This document shows positions 24,846-34,241 of a DNA stretch of 64,000 bases, piece by piece (the stretch's first letter is position 1; each line of letters begins with the position of its first letter). Source of the DNA: a virus. The DNA lies in the IMG/VR virus record IMGVR_UViG_3300042987_002978, positions 40,852 through 104,851 of that record; one strand, written 5' to 3'. The notes below the pieces were generated by a model. The model was not told where the DNA came from, did no database searches, and saw only the letters and a program-made list of their open reading frames with translations. The position numbers and the translations under genes were made by a program.

Positions 24846-25838
24846 TCAAAGAGTGATTGAACCCGAAGCGGTAAAAGTGTAGATATGGTAGCCGCCTGCG
24901 CCGCCATTGTACGTTGGCGAACCAGTGGTTGATGTTGCCGCCCCGTATGCAGATGTAGGCCATCGAACAATGACAACACCAGAACCACCCTGCCCACCGC
25001 TGCGCCATACCGCATCGTTGTTGAATAGTCCGCCACCACCGCCACCACCCGTGTTGCCGGTTCCTGCAGAGCCGTTGGCAGTGTGCGCTGCGCCGTTTCC
25101 GCCTCCGCCGTTTCCGCCTGCTCCGCCAGAACTGGCGGGTTGTTTTCCGGCGCATCCTCCACCGCCTCCACCGCGCACAACTGCGGACCCAGTGATTGAG
25201 GACGAGACGCCTGCGCCACCGGCACCACCAACACCGTTGATTGTGTTCGCAGCGTTACCGCCGACTGCGCCAGCGCCTCCACCACCACCGGCGGGATAGT
25301 CCTGCAATGCCGATGAACTTCCACCTGCATATCCTTGCCCTGTTGTGCCAGTTCCTGCACTGCCGCCTTCACCACCGCGACCACCACCGGAGCCACCGTT
25401 GCCTGCACTCACCGCTCCAGAACCACCACCGCCGCCGCCAGTTGCGGTTATCGTGGACAATACAGAGTTATTACCGTCGGTTCCTTTTACGTTTGCGTTT
25501 CCTCCGTAGGCACCACCTCCGCCTACCGTAACGGTGTGAGAAGTTGCGACGGCAAGAGCAAGTGTCGATTCTGCAGATGCTCCGCCTCCAGAGTTTTCTC
25601 CAGAAACTGAAGAACGATATCCGCCGGCACCACCGCCGCCGCCTTGTTCAAGTGCGCCTCCTCCGCCTCCACCGCCAGCGATGACCAGGTATTCAACCAG
25701 AACTGGTGTCATCGGCCAGTTCGATGCACCTTTTTCTTGTTGATGGCTTGCCAAACTCCACATACCCGACGCGACAGATGTAGAGATTGTCTGCTTGGGA
25801 CCGAGCCGCCCACCTTTTCTTTGTTTTTTGTTTGGCAT
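24846..25838 (-). CDS. Glycine-rich adhesin-like protein, module C (copy 3)
   Basis: Encodes 330 residues. The basic start MPNKKQRKGGRLGPKQT is followed by SGMWSLASHQQEKGASNWP, VEYLVIAGGGGGG, YRSSVSGENSG, a long run of glycine blocks and the C-terminal GSGVVIVRWP plus GGYHIYTFTASGSITL. Copies 1 to 3 share both ends while the glycine-rich interiors differ, as expected for receptor-binding diversification. Confidence 0.78.
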   Translation of the reverse strand: MPNKKQRKGGRLGPKQTISTSVASGMWSLASHQQEKGASNWPMTPVLVEYLVIAGGGGGGGALEQGGGGGAGGYRSSVSGENSGGGASAESTLALAVATSHTVTVGGGGAYGGNANVKGTDGNNSVLSTITATGGGGGGSGAVSAGNGGSGGGRGGEGGSAGTGTTGQGYAGGSSSALQDYPAGGGGGAGAVGGNAANTINGVGGAGGAGVSSSITGSAVVRGGGGGGCAGKQPASSGGAGGNGGGGNGAAHTANGSAGTGNTGGGGGGGLFNNDAVWRSGGQGGSGVVIVRWPTSAYGAATSTTGSPTYNGGAGGYHIYTFTASGSITL

Positions 25839-25846
25839 AGTTACCC

Positions 25847-26833
25847 CTAGAAAGTTATGCTTCCAGAACCGGTGAACGTGTAAATGTGATATCCGCCCGT
25901 GCTCGAATATGACGGTGAGCCTGTCGTTGATGCTGCTTGTAGATACGCGGTTGACCAGCGAATAATCACAATTCCAGAACCACCCGCTCCACCGGGACCA
26001 TCGGCTCCTCCGTCAACCATTCCGCCACCGCCGCCACCAGAGCCAGTGCTGGCCGCGCCTGCAGTAGCAGAGTTTCCATTGTTTACTGACCCACCTCTGC
26101 CGCCAATTCCAGAACCCCCGCAACCACCACCTCCGGGATTTCCGCAAGGACTGGTCACATGGGACCCGTAGCCAGCACCACCACCACCGCCGCCTGCACG
26201 AGTTACAGATGAACCTGTAATACTGTTACTTAAACCAGCGCCGCCGGAACCACCGTTGTAGTAGTCATTTGATGGGCTAGTTTGACCAGCGCCTCCAGCA
26301 CCACCACCACCCCTACCCACGTTTTGGCTGTCTGCGCCTTCACCACCGTCATAACCCTGTGCATTGGTTCCGGTTCCTTTTGAAGCACTACTACTTGCGC
26401 CACCACCAGCGCCGCCGCTTGCTCCGTTGCCGTTATATGAGCCGCCAGCGCCTCCACCAGTAGAGGTGATGCTTCCAAAAACTGAGTTGTTGCCGTTCGT
26501 TTGCGAACCACCGCCGCCGCCGACCGTTACGGTGTAAGTAGTGCCGGCAGACACGGAAAGTGGTGATTCTGCCGCTGAACCTCGCCCAGATGTGGCACCG
26601 CTGACTGATGTGCGATAACCACCAGCGCCACCGCCACCACCGCCGCGGCCGCCGCGTCCTCCACCTGCACCTCCGGCAATTACCAAATATTCAACGGTGG
26701 GCGGAGGATACAGTGTTACCGGCCAGTTCGACGTTCCTTTTTCTTGTTGCTGACTCGTCAAATTCCATACGCCGCTTGCAGCGCTAGTACTTACCGATGA
26801 GCGCGGTCCGATTCTTCCGGCGTTTAAGGACAT
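25847..26833 (-). CDS. Glycine-rich adhesin-like protein, module C (copy 2)
   Basis: Encodes 328 residues. It has the same layout as copy 3: RIGPRSSVSTSAASGVW, the SQQQEKGTSNWP block, VEYLVIAGGAGGG, YRTSVSGATSG, glycine blocks, GSGIVIIRW and GGYHIYTFTGSGSITF. It is separated from the next gene by eight bases. Predicted virion surface adhesin. Confidence 0.78.
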   Translation of the reverse strand: MSLNAGRIGPRSSVSTSAASGVWNLTSQQQEKGTSNWPVTLYPPPTVEYLVIAGGAGGGRGGRGGGGGGAGGYRTSVSGATSGRGSAAESPLSVSAGTTYTVTVGGGGGSQTNGNNSVFGSITSTGGGAGGSYNGNGASGGAGGGASSSASKGTGTNAQGYDGGEGADSQNVGRGGGGAGGAGQTSPSNDYYNGGSGGAGLSNSITGSSVTRAGGGGGGAGYGSHVTSPCGNPGGGGCGGSGIGGRGGSVNNGNSATAGAASTGSGGGGGGMVDGGADGPGGAGGSGIVIIRWSTAYLQAASTTGSPSYSSTGGYHIYTFTGSGSITF

Positions 26834-26836
26834 ATA

Positions 26837-27790
26837 TCAAAGAGTAATCGAGCCGGAGCCGTTGAATGTGTAAACGTGATATCCGCCGACGCCGCTGTTG
26901 TATGAGGGGGAACCTGTCGTAGATGTGGCAGCATTGCTGCTTGTTGACCATCTAAGAATCACCACACCAGAACCGCCAGCACCTGAAGTACCGGCACGTG
27001 TTCCACCACCACCGCCGCCAGTGTTTGCCGCTCCAGACTCGCCGTTTGCAGAAGAACCGTTTGCGCTAGCGCCACCACCGCCGGCACCGCCCGCACCAGA
27101 GGTCACATTTGCGTTACCACCACCGCCACCACCGGCGCGAGTCACAGAAGAACCAGTGATTGACGATGCCCTTCCATTCCCACCCCTACCGGCATTATTC
27201 ACCATCACTTGACCCGCTTCTCCGGCACCCCCACCGCCCGAACCGCCGTTACCTCCGCTTGCGCCACCATCAAAACCCTGACCTGCCGTACCTACGCCGT
27301 TGGTGCCAGATTCTCCACCTTTGCCGCCACCACATCCACCGTCTCCGCCATTGATTCCGTGTCCACCTCCGCCACCCCCACCGAGTGAAGTTACAGTAGT
27401 CATTCCCGTTGCGGAAATCGCGCTGTTATTTCCAGCGCCGCCTCTTTGCTGACCACTGACAACGGCGCTACCGCCGCTGCCAACAGTAACGGTCATCACC
27501 GTTCCCCTGGCAAGGGTTACGGTAGATTCGGCTGTTGAGTTTCTTCCGCTTAATTCGCCGATGACAGAACTCCTGTATCCGCCAGCGCCACCGCCACCGC
27601 CACCGGATGCGCCGTCAGCAGAACCACCACCTGCTCCGCCAGCAATTACCAAATATTCAATAGTTAATGATTGAACTGGCCAGTTATTTTGACCCTGATT
27701 TTGTTGCTGGGTATAAAGGTCCCAGAAGCCAGAAGCGCCAGACGTAGAGACCGTTTGTAACGGGCCGATGCGTCCACCGCGCCGGCGCAT
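26837..27790 (-). CDS. Glycine-rich adhesin-like protein, module C (copy 1)
   Basis: Encodes 317 residues, with shared landmarks: RIGPLQTVSTSGASGFW, QQQNQGQNNWP, IEYLVIAGGAGGG, YRSSVIGELSG, glycine blocks, GSGVVILRW and GGYHVYTFNGSGSITL. Its ATG overlaps the stop of the gene before it as TAATG. It is the first glycine-rich gene of the cassette in transcription order. Confidence 0.78.
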   Translation of the reverse strand: MRRRGGRIGPLQTVSTSGASGFWDLYTQQQNQGQNNWPVQSLTIEYLVIAGGAGGGSADGASGGGGGGAGGYRSSVIGELSGRNSTAESTVTLARGTVMTVTVGSGGSAVVSGQQRGGAGNNSAISATGMTTVTSLGGGGGGGHGINGGDGGCGGGKGGESGTNGVGTAGQGFDGGASGGNGGSGGGGAGEAGQVMVNNAGRGGNGRASSITGSSVTRAGGGGGGNANVTSGAGGAGGGGASANGSSANGESGAANTGGGGGGTRAGTSGAGGSGVVILRWSTSSNAATSTTGSPSYNSGVGGYHVYTFNGSGSITL

Positions 27791-28143
27791 TAACTAATCT
27801 CTTCGTAAGAGCAGACCGCCTCAAGGTCAGAGTTCGCGTTTGCAGTAAGACGCAGGGCATCACCTTCTTCTAGGTAAATTGCCTTGGAGATGATGTCGAG
27901 CGTCGCGTCGGCAGGAACCGAGACGGTGTTCGCGATTCGATAGGCAGTCGAGGAGCGGAACAAGTCGACGTTGATGTCCGCCGCGTTGGTGCCGTCCACG
28001 TTCGATACGTACAAGGCGTTGATTTTGAACACCTTGCCACTGGCGGCCGAGTTCGTGACGATTGCCGTCGCGCTCGTGGTGACGGCCATGACTGCCGTCT
28101 TGCCGGTGATTGTTGCTACGTTGACGATGTTCGGTGCTGCCAT
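27790..28143 (-). CDS. Virion structural protein (fibre-associated)
   Basis: Encodes 117 residues. It is a compact beta protein: VNVATITGKTAVMAVTTSAT, KVFKINALYVSNVDGTNAAD, ADATLDIISKAIYLEEGD and LRLTANANSDLEAVCSY. Similar short beta proteins accompany fibre genes in aquatic phages and may be collars or tips. Identity is inferred from context. Confidence 0.65.
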   Translation of the reverse strand: MAAPNIVNVATITGKTAVMAVTTSATAIVTNSAASGKVFKINALYVSNVDGTNAADINVDLFRSSTAYRIANTVSVPADATLDIISKAIYLEEGDALRLTANANSDLEAVCSYEEIS

Positions 28144-28152
28144 AATCTCTCC

Positions 28153-31100
28153 TTACGAACCGAAGACAATGGCCATTGCGATGGCCTTGCCAGTCGATGC
28201 ATATGTTGGTGTTTGCCATTCTAGACCAGTTGCCGTCGCAGAGTTGGCAACCAGGAGTTGGCCGTTAGTGCCAACCCCGAGACGAGTGACCGTGTCTGCC
28301 GCAGTAGCGGCCAACAGGTCACCTTTGGTCGTGACAATGTCGGTTGTCGGGTCGATGCCCCACTTCAAGCCAGTGGCAGTCGAGGAATCCGCGATGAGAA
28401 CGTATCCGTTCGTACCGACCGTCAGGTTGTCGATGGTGTCGTTGGCAGTACCGACGAGCAAGTCGCCCTTGTTGTCAATGGCGCTCAGGAGCGTGTCGAC
28501 CGCCGATGCGCCGATTTCCACCCAGTTTGAGGCGTAGTACACGTAAGTAGCACCGTCATCAGAGTCAAACCATGTGTCGCCTTCCAGCGGTGACGCAGGC
28601 GGGTTGGAACTGATTGCCAAGCGCGACGCACCGGAGATTGCGCCGACTTCAACCCATGCCGAGTCGTAGTAGACGTAGGTACGGCCGGTGTCTGACTCGA
28701 ACCAGAATTGTCCGTTCAACGGGCTGGCTGGGGCAGTGTCGGAAATCGTCGCGCCGCCAGAACCGAAGTCTGTGTATGTCGTCCCGTCGTTCGTGAACTG
28801 CCACTTGTCGGTGGTCTCGTTCCAACGGATTGCAACCGTGCTGGACGAGCCACGAAGGACCTCGAAACCGGCGTCGTCGCTCGGAGCGCCAGTGGTGACA
28901 TCGCTGTTCAGGGTGACGATATTGTCCTGGATGTTCAGGGTTCCGACAACCGTTAGGTTGTCGTCGACCGTGACGGTTCCGCCAGCGGAGTCAATCGTCA
29001 GGTTGCCTGACGTTGTGTCGATTTCGCCTGATGCGCTGACGCCGATTCGAACCGCGTCAGCAGTGACTCCGGCGAATGACGGACTATCTGACGTCCCGAC
29101 GGCTTGACCAATCGAAACGGAAGCAGTCGAGCCTTCGCCTGCCGTGTGGCTGATAGTGACACCGGTACCAGCGACGACATCTGCCATGTAGTTGCCGACC
29201 GTGTCGGTCCCAAGGTTGATTGGGTCGTTGACCCAGGCGGAGCCATTCCACTTCAGGAAGTCACCAGCAGACGCAGAGGTGATGTTTACATCACCGATAT
29301 CGTCCAGCGCCGCGATACTTTGGGCATCGACGTAGGCAGTCGAGGCGATGTCGACGTAGTTAGTTCCGTTCTCCGTGTATTCCCACTTGTCCGAAGTTTC
29401 GTTCCATCGCAACGAGACGTTGGCCGACGAGCCACGCTCAATTTCGATTCCTGCGTTCTGGCTCGGAGAACCGGTCTCGTTGCTGTTCAGGACGATGAGG
29501 TTGTCGGCGAGATTGATTGTCTCAGTGTTGACTGTCGTCGTCGTCCCGTTGACGGTCAGGTCTCCACCTATTGTTACGTTTCCAGTCGTAGTTACCTGAG
29601 CAAACTGAACCGAAGCAGAAGTTGCCACGTCTTGACCGATTGAAATTGAAGCACTCGAACCTTCGCTAGGAGTATGGACAATTGTGACGCCAGTTCCCTG
29701 AGCAAGGTCTGCCATGTAGTTGCCGGTCGTATCGGTGCCAAGAGCGACTGAATTGGCCTGAACTTGAGCAGTGATTGTTACATCGGTGGAGCCATCAAAA
29801 GAAGCCGAGCCAGACAAATCTCCACCCAATGAAATCGTGCGTGCGGTGTGCAAAGTCGTCGCCGTGTCGGCATGGAGGTTTGCAACTTCTGTAGTTGATG
29901 CGACAACGAATGGCGCACTGCCAGTAGCAATCGTGCTCTCGAAAGTCTCTGCGACTACAGGAGCAGGTGAGTATGTGCCATGGTCTGTGTCAATGGGACT
30001 TGACGGCTCAGGTGTGTACGAATCAAAGAACTTGAACTTGCCGTCCGTCGAATCACGGAAGTAACCAGCGTGCTTGTGTGAACCGTCGTAATAACTAGAG
30101 ACGACACCAGTGTCAAGACCTGCCGCGCTGGCTGTCGTGTTTAGATAGATGAAAGGATTGTCAATTTCAAGGCTGACTTGGTTCTCCGTGACAACCGAGC
30201 CGCTGACGTAGAGGTTGCGCCCGACGATTACGTCATATTGAGTCTCCAACTGATGGAACTCGACCGATGCCGACGTTCCAACGTCCTGACCGATGGCGAT
30301 ACTCGCCGAAGAACCTTCACCAGGAGTGTGGCTGACGGTTACGCCAGTGCCAGCAACAACGTCATTGACATAGTTGCCGACTGTGTCTGTTCCAAGATTT
30401 ATTTGGTCATTGACCCAAACGGCAGAGGCGCTGTCGTACTTGAGGAAGTCGCCATTCGTGAGGCCAGAGACCTTGACGTCGTGGAGTTCTTCAAGTTCAT
30501 AGCCATTCTGCGTGGCAACGTAAATGATGCCGTTGTTGGTCGCGCGAACGACCACGCCGACGAAAACGAGGTGGTCGGGCGATGATGGCTTTGTCGTTGT
30601 GACTTGGCCGTTTGTGCCGAGCCACAAAATGTCTCCGGCGTTGTAGGCCGAAAGGTCCATGCCGTTTGCATAACCGCGCGTGATGACAGAGCCATTTTGT
30701 CCTGCGGCAATTGATGCCGTTACGACACCGACAGTCTTTGACGATGTGGTGTCAGAAGTGTTGTCAGCGCGCTTTACGGAAGCATGGTCTCCGGTGCCAC
30801 CAAACAGGTAGACGACAGTTCCTGCAGTAAGTGTTGTGGCTTCGGCGTTGCGGACGTACGAAACGACTGGCGCGTACGAGTTGACCCAGCCTGCGCCGTC
30901 GTAGCCGAGAGTCTGGAATCGCTCTGGGGTGCCGACGATGACAACATCGCCAAGTTCGTTCAACCCGGCATTGAGGGCGACAGATGCGCTCGAACCTTCG
31001 CCTGGCGTGTGGGTGATGCTGATACCGGTTCCGGCAACGACGTCCGACATGTAGTTTCCGGTCGTGTCCGTTCCGAGGGCGACCGAGTTCGGTTCGACTT

Positions 31101-32247
31101 GCGCGGTAATAGTGATGTTCTGCGAACCGTCGAACGATGCCGAACCTGACAGGTCACCTGCAAGGGAGATGGCTCGTGCTGTTTCCAGCGAAGAAGCCGT
31201 AGTGGCATTTCCGCTCAGTGGAGCCGTGACATGCGCGAAAGTTACGGACGACGAAGTCTCGACGTCCTGTCCGACAGCGATGTTCTTATACGTAGTTCCG
31301 TCTTCGGTTATTTCCCACGAGTCAGTCGTTTCGTTCCAAAGGAGCGAGACGTTAGTTGAACTTCCACGCTCAATCTCGATTCCGGCAGTACCAGAAGGCA
31401 CTCCGGTTACATTGGCATTGAGAACTATGGTGTTGTCTTCGACAAGCAGGTCTTGAGTGTTTAGGGTTGTTGTCGTTCCATTTACTGTCAAATCACCAGA
31501 AATCGTCACTTGCGCAAATGTGACAGAAGCAGAAGTTGCCACGTCTTGACCGATTGCGATTGAGGCCGACGAACCCTCGCCAGGAGTATGACTGACAGTT
31601 ACGCCAGTGCCTGCAACGACATCGTTGACATAGTTACCTGTCGTATCTGTGCCAAGCGCGACAGAGTTTGGTTCTACCGATGCGGTGATTGTGACGTTGC
31701 TTGACCCGTCAAACGATGCAGAACCGCTCAGGTCTCCACCAAGCGAAATCGTTCTTGCGGTCTCAAGCGTCGTGGCCGTATCTGCATTGCCAGTCAAGTC
31801 TCCGGTCACATTGGCAGAAACATGCGCAAAAGTTACAGATGCAGATGTAGCGACGGACTGTCCGATTGAGACAGTCGGAGTCGCTGCTTCACCAGAGTTT
31901 CCGGCGAGCGTGACGCCGGTTCCGGCGACAAGTGACTCGACGTAGTTGCCGACTGTGTCAGTAGAAAGATTTACGGCATCGTTAATCCAGGCAGATGCTG
32001 AACTGTCATAGCGCAAAAAGTCGCCACCTGCGACACTGCTTATTGTTACGTCAGCAAGGTCGTTTATAGAACTCAGCGAAAGCGGGACGTGTGTGTACGA
32101 AAGGGAGTTCCATGCAGTGGTCCCGTCGCCTACCTTGAATTTCCTGGTGTCGGTTTCATAGCCAATTTCTCCAGCAAAAAGAACCGGGTTATTGGACACC
32201 CATGATGCAGCAGTACCGCGCTTGACTTGAATCCTTGCTCCGGCCAT
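28153..32247 (-). CDS. Giant tail fibre with internal repeats
   Basis: Encodes 1364 residues. It starts MAGARIQVKRGTAASWVSNN with the phage-fibre motif LFAGEIGYETDTRKFKVGDG (about residues 24-43). Six copies of a GTDT(T/V)GNY...AGTGV...EGS(S/T)AS(I/V) repeat follow, interleaved with a DLTVNGTTTT / AGIEIERGSS / WNETTDSWE repeat (three strong copies plus one degenerate). The C-terminus repeats ASPLxGxxWFxSDxGxTYVYY twice. It is presumably a long trimeric shaft. Repeat identity suggests internal recombination. Its start overlaps the upstream stop as TAATG. Confidence 0.85.
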   Translation of the reverse strand: MAGARIQVKRGTAASWVSNNPVLFAGEIGYETDTRKFKVGDGTTAWNSLSYTHVPLSLSSINDLADVTISSVAGGDFLRYDSSASAWINDAVNLSTDTVGNYVESLVAGTGVTLAGNSGEAATPTVSIGQSVATSASVTFAHVSANVTGDLTGNADTATTLETARTISLGGDLSGSASFDGSSNVTITASVEPNSVALGTDTTGNYVNDVVAGTGVTVSHTPGEGSSASIAIGQDVATSASVTFAQVTISGDLTVNGTTTTLNTQDLLVEDNTIVLNANVTGVPSGTAGIEIERGSSTNVSLLWNETTDSWEITEDGTTYKNIAVGQDVETSSSVTFAHVTAPLSGNATTASSLETARAISLAGDLSGSASFDGSQNITITAQVEPNSVALGTDTTGNYMSDVVAGTGISITHTPGEGSSASVALNAGLNELGDVVIVGTPERFQTLGYDGAGWVNSYAPVVSYVRNAEATTLTAGTVVYLFGGTGDHASVKRADNTSDTTSSKTVGVVTASIAAGQNGSVITRGYANGMDLSAYNAGDILWLGTNGQVTTTKPSSPDHLVFVGVVVRATNNGIIYVATQNGYELEELHDVKVSGLTNGDFLKYDSASAVWVNDQINLGTDTVGNYVNDVVAGTGVTVSHTPGEGSSASIAIGQDVGTSASVEFHQLETQYDVIVGRNLYVSGSVVTENQVSLEIDNPFIYLNTTASAAGLDTGVVSSYYDGSHKHAGYFRDSTDGKFKFFDSYTPEPSSPIDTDHGTYSPAPVVAETFESTIATGSAPFVVASTTEVANLHADTATTLHTARTISLGGDLSGSASFDGSTDVTITAQVQANSVALGTDTTGNYMADLAQGTGVTIVHTPSEGSSASISIGQDVATSASVQFAQVTTTGNVTIGGDLTVNGTTTTVNTETINLADNLIVLNSNETGSPSQNAGIEIERGSSANVSLRWNETSDKWEYTENGTNYVDIASTAYVDAQSIAALDDIGDVNITSASAGDFLKWNGSAWVNDPINLGTDTVGNYMADVVAGTGVTISHTAGEGSTASVSIGQAVGTSDSPSFAGVTADAVRIGVSASGEIDTTSGNLTIDSAGGTVTVDDNLTVVGTLNIQDNIVTLNSDVTTGAPSDDAGFEVLRGSSSTVAIRWNETTDKWQFTNDGTTYTDFGSGGATISDTAPASPLNGQFWFESDTGRTYVYYDSAWVEVGAISGASRLAISSNPPASPLEGDTWFDSDDGATYVYYASNWVEIGASAVDTLLSAIDNKGDLLVGTANDTIDNLTVGTNGYVLIADSSTATGLKWGIDPTTDIVTTKGDLLAATAADTVTRLGVGTNGQLLVANSATATGLEWQTPTYASTGKAIAMAIVFGS

Positions 32248-32699
32248 TACACTGCACCTCCATCAAAACCAATCACGACGTAGTTAGTCACTTCTGCTTC
32301 ATATATTTCCGGTGAAACAATACCACCATCGACATCTCCAGATAACAAACCCCCGCCGGATACTTCTGTCCACGAAGAACTTGAGCGGAAGTAAAATTTG
32401 TCGTTGGTCGTGTCGATTGCGAGAGCACCGTCCGGAAGCGCAGAGGTTGGAGCCCCGTTGGTCGTAAGAGTGACCAAGCCGAGTGCGGACTGGAACACGT
32501 CATCCGTATAGAGGGTGTTTGCAGAAATCCTGTAGAGGTTGGTATCGCCCGTTGCCGCACCGCTGGACCATGTGAGTCGTCCGCCGGCATCGATTCGAAT
32601 ACGTGGGTGGCTGTCCTCGTTTACCCGTGTGGAGATAGCCTCATCACTGGGGCTACTGAACTCAATCCCACGTAGGGGAGTGCCTACAAATCTCGTCAT
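32247..32699 (-). CDS. Fibre-cassette structural protein
   Basis: Encodes 150 residues. Residues about 10-60 (GIEFSSPSDEAISTRVNEDS, RIRIDAGGRLTWSSG) are followed by a segment like the fibre modules (PDGALAIDTTNDKFYFRSSSSWTEV). It is translationally coupled to the giant fibre gene and may be its adaptor. The function is inferred. Confidence 0.65.
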   Translation of the reverse strand: MTRFVGTPLRGIEFSSPSDEAISTRVNEDSHPRIRIDAGGRLTWSSGAATGDTNLYRISANTLYTDDVFQSALGLVTLTTNGAPTSALPDGALAIDTTNDKFYFRSSSSWTEVSGGGLLSGDVDGGIVSPEIYEAEVTNYVVIGFDGGAV

Positions 32700-32732
32700 G
32701 TGAATACAGCCTCGACTGTCTTCTGGTTGTTT

Positions 32733-32748
32733 GTGCCCCTCGGGGCAC
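32733..32748 (-). terminator. Perfect short hairpin between fibre genes
   Basis: GTGCCC-CTCG-GGGCAC (7 complementary pairs if the loop is closed fully) lies just downstream of the fibre gene ending at 32760. No T-run follows on the minus strand, so it may pause transcription or protect mRNA ends rather than terminate. Confidence 0.4.
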
Positions 32749-32759
32749 TATGGCTATTA

Positions 32760-34217
32760 CTAACCAGTTACCACAACCGTGTAGGCATTCGAAGCAGGGG
32801 CCACAGAGAACGAAACTACAACGCTGTCTATTGTGGTCCTTTCAACATCCGCGATAACGGTGTCGTAATTGGAAGAGTCGTACACCTGAACTACCACGGC
32901 ACGCGTGCCGAAATTGTGTGTCACTGTGTACGAAACATCTGTGCCGTTACCGACAGCCTTGTAGGCCACGCGGGCAAGTGTCGGGGTGCTGGTGTTGCTT
33001 CCAGCAGACGGGGTCTCGGCAAGAGCGCCGCGGGCTGCAGATGCACTGGTCTCGCCAGTACCACCTTGGTCAATCGGAAGAGTTCCGGTCGTGTCGTTGG
33101 AGCCCTGAGCAAGGTCAATTGCGTCGCGGCTCAGGACACCGTTCGTGAAAGTGAGGCCATCACCAGCAAGGTTTCCGCTAAGGGCAAGACCGGCACTGGA
33201 CGTTACAAGACCGCTGACCGAGCCGTTAATCTTGATTTGCAATTCATCATCGGAAATCTCAAGACCACCGTTAATGTGTGGCGCGACAGACAGAACACCG
33301 GCAGATGCGCTTAGGCCTGCTCCCGCAGCGCCAGAGGCTATGCGGAGTTCATCATTGTGAACCTCAATGCTCGTTCCATCAACAAGAACGTTGAGCGTTG
33401 AGCCGTCTTTTTCAAGCGCTTCACCGGCGACAATCGTTCCCGCACCGGAGAACTGGACGAATGTAAGGGGAGTTGTCCCAAGGGTGATTGGGTTGTTCGT
33501 TGCGAGAACCCAACCAGTGTCAGCGTACGTTGTACCGTTCGTGACGAAGGTGAACAAACCAGAAGTGACTTCTGCACTGCTGTCTGCGTCTGTCGAACGT
33601 GAAGCCGCGCCAGAGGCAACCGCAACGTAGATACCGTTTTCGCTGGCGGTTGTCTGGTCCTTGACGAGGACGCGGTCGCCGGCTTCAAGGGTGTGCCCGT
33701 CGATTACATCGCCGGCCTCAAGGTCTGTGGCGATGTTGATTGGACCAGTCGTTGCGACATGAACCGACTGCTTGACGTCAAGGCCGCTGCGAGCCGCATC
33801 GACGTATTGCTTGTTCGCTGCATCGAGCGGGTTGGACGGGTCGGCAACCTGGAATCGACCGTTGCCGTCACGAATGACGAGGGTCCCGGTACCATCCGAA
33901 GCGGAGGCGTTGTCCAACTTCGACTTGTCCGAAGCGGACATGACGCCGGCTTGCGAACTTGAAGCGAGGTTCGGCTCGACCGAAATCGCACCGTTCGTTT
34001 CGTTGATTGTTACTGCGGCAGAAGCAGTGCCGACTGAAGAAACAGAGATGATTGCTTTCTTCCACGAAGTGCCATCGAAATACTTGATGGTCTTCTCGGT
34101 GGAGTTGTAAATGAGGCGGCCCTCAAAGTTGCCCGTGTTCGGGTCAGACGCGACGACCTGGAACTTACCGTTCTGCAGTTCGTTTTGGTTAAGGTTAAGG
34201 TTTGTTACGAACTTCAT
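32760..34217 (-). CDS. Tail fibre/baseplate protein
   Basis: Encodes 485 residues. The N-terminus MKFVTNLNLNQNELQNGKFQ and IYNSTEKTIKYFDGTSWKKA are typical of phage fibres. Beyond it are SQAGVMSASDKSKLDN, PLDAANKQYVDAARSGLDVKQS (a shaft motif common in phage fibres), beta repeats and GTLPIDQGGTGETSASAAR. The last 80 residues form a compact domain with DVSYTVTHNFGTRAVVVQVYD, resembling the end of the protein at 34242. Probably the fibre proximal to the tail tip. Confidence 0.8.
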   Translation of the reverse strand: MKFVTNLNLNQNELQNGKFQVVASDPNTGNFEGRLIYNSTEKTIKYFDGTSWKKAIISVSSVGTASAAVTINETNGAISVEPNLASSSQAGVMSASDKSKLDNASASDGTGTLVIRDGNGRFQVADPSNPLDAANKQYVDAARSGLDVKQSVHVATTGPINIATDLEAGDVIDGHTLEAGDRVLVKDQTTASENGIYVAVASGAASRSTDADSSAEVTSGLFTFVTNGTTYADTGWVLATNNPITLGTTPLTFVQFSGAGTIVAGEALEKDGSTLNVLVDGTSIEVHNDELRIASGAAGAGLSASAGVLSVAPHINGGLEISDDELQIKINGSVSGLVTSSAGLALSGNLAGDGLTFTNGVLSRDAIDLAQGSNDTTGTLPIDQGGTGETSASAARGALAETPSAGSNTSTPTLARVAYKAVGNGTDVSYTVTHNFGTRAVVVQVYDSSNYDTVIADVERTTIDSVVVSFSVAPASNAYTVVVTG

Positions 34218-34241
34218 CTCGGACTACCTCCAGAATCTCTC

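Noticed and set aside
24907-27212. Plus-strand Pro-rich frames across the fibre cassette
   Set aside because: Poly-proline is the expected antisense of GGN glycine codons in the minus-strand adhesin genes.
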